64,000 nucleotides of DNA from Pseudomonas cuatrocienegasensis (lineage in GTDB: Bacteria; Pseudomonadota; Gammaproteobacteria; Pseudomonadales; Pseudomonadaceae), in contig NZ_FOFP01000002.1 in NCBI RefSeq assembly GCF_900110925.1, positions 407,989-471,988 of the forward strand, given 5' to 3'. The stretch's first letter is position 1, and the number at the start of each line of letters is the position of its first letter. Below are positions 63,649 through 64,000 of this stretch, one piece after another. A program made the position numbers and the translations under genes. Below the pieces are notes generated by a model, which worked only from the letters and a program-made list of their open reading frames with translations, was not told the origin of the DNA and did no database searches.

Positions 63649-64000
63649 TGTAGTGGTCTACTAAACCCGGACACCCATTTAAGGTGAGAATGCTCGCCAT
63701 AAGAGAGGTGTCTGATGACCAAACAACGCCGTACGTTTACTCCTGAGTTCAAACGCGAGGCAGCCAGCCTGGTACTCGACCAAGGCTACAGCCATACCGA
63801 TGCAGCCCGCTCGCTCGGGTTGGTTGAGTCGGCCTTGCGCCGATGGGTAAGCCAGCTTCAACAAGAGAGAAACGGTGTAACCCCGACCAGCAAAGCGCTG
63901 ACACCCGAGCAGCAAAAGATCCAAGAACTGGAAGCCCGGATCAACCGGCTGGAGCGGGAAAAGTCGATCCTAAAAAAGGCCACCGCGCTCTTGATGGCCG
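63649..64000 (+). mobile_element. IS3-family insertion sequence, left end (cut by the window edge)
   Basis: A terminal repeat-like sequence beginning TGTAGTGGTCTACTAAACCC (about 63649) lies 60 bases before an OrfA gene, and an A6G slippery run (63972-63977, then GG) is present. It is a different element from the one at 54385-55615: both the ends and the OrfA protein differ. The right end lies outside the window. The left boundary is assigned by eye. Confidence 0.7.
63715..64000 (+). CDS. IS3-family transposase OrfA, partial
   Basis: The first 95 residues of an OrfA: 'MTKQRRTFTPEFKREAASLV', helix-turn-helix 'GYSHTDAARSLGLVESALRRW' region, then a coiled coil ('QELEARINRLEREKSILKK'). GAGAGG precedes the ATG. 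The frame is open at the window edge, just past the frameshift run, so orfB should follow. Confidence 0.88.
   Translation, partial: MTKQRRTFTPEFKREAASLVLDQGYSHTDAARSLGLVESALRRWVSQLQQERNGVTPTSKALTPEQQKIQELEARINRLEREKSILKKATALLMA

Overview
The window looks like a Pseudomonas chromosome. Housekeeping genes in a Pseudomonas-like order (prfB-lysS, recJ, hom-thrC, dsbC, xerD, rplS-trmD-rimM-rpsP, ffh, purT, slyD, ackA-pta) sit in GC-rich DNA. Copies of a short REP-like palindrome typical of pseudomonads occur at about 7.38 and 22.1 kb. No rRNA, tRNA or CRISPR array was found. The last ~10 kb (52.8-64.0 kb) is different: visibly AT-rich from about 53.9 kb, and carrying an integrase, a broken OLD/Gabija-like ATPase gene, two IS3-family elements and a secretion/peptide locus.

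Layout. 1-7.3 kb: the end of a RibBX-like riboflavin gene, then a polyamine-type ABC importer (two paralogous binding proteins, two permeases, one ATPase) and a luciferase-like flavin monooxygenase. Near-identical palindromic sites precede three of these transcripts, which suggests one co-regulated uptake and oxidation unit for an unknown substrate. 7.4-11.4 kb: small envelope or hypothetical genes, an AIM24-family protein and a DUF1704 'QEGLA' protein. 11.5-14.2 kb: lysS and prfB, the latter with the classical +1 programmed frameshift. 14.3-22.0 kb: a diguanylate cyclase, a GMC oxidoreductase, a DUF533 protein, recJ, a YaeQ protein and a secreted endonuclease I. 22.2-26.8 kb: thrC, hom, dsbC and xerD. 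26.9-30.4 kb: the rpsP-rimM-trmD-rplS operon and ffh. 30.5-44.5 kb: a CcsA-like protein, a CBS/CorC protein, purT, two Nudix enzymes, an L,D-transpeptidase, an Old Yellow Enzyme, a glutathione peroxidase, slyD, ackA-pta and an acyltransferase. 44.5-50.4 kb: a response regulator with GGDEF and EAL domains, next to a CHASE/PAS hybrid histidine kinase with three receivers. 50.6-52.8 kb: two tandem OmpA-type lipoproteins and a metallo-beta-lactamase-fold hydrolase. 52.8-55.6 kb: integrase, a truncated ATPase gene and a complete IS3-family element. 55.6-63.3 kb: a colicin V-like microcin locus. 63.65-64.0 kb: the start of a second IS3-family element.

The most interesting system is the 55.6-63.3 kb locus. 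One strand encodes a HlyD/CvaA-type adaptor, an HTH-only LuxR-type regulator, an ABC exporter with an intact C39 leader peptidase, and a TolC-type outer-membrane channel. The other strand encodes a two-helix membrane protein (candidate immunity protein), a Gly/Ala-rich precursor with a 15-residue leader strikingly like that of colicin V but ending Gly-Ala, and a JmjC/cupin-like Fe(II)/2-oxoglutarate oxygenase with a possible C-terminal winged helix. The divergent export genes and the immunity-then-precursor order match colicin V. A JmjC oxygenase beside such a precursor is not part of the microcin systems I know, and it suggests a hydroxylated class II microcin. The gene content and motifs are read from the sequence; the modification and the toxin activity are inferences.
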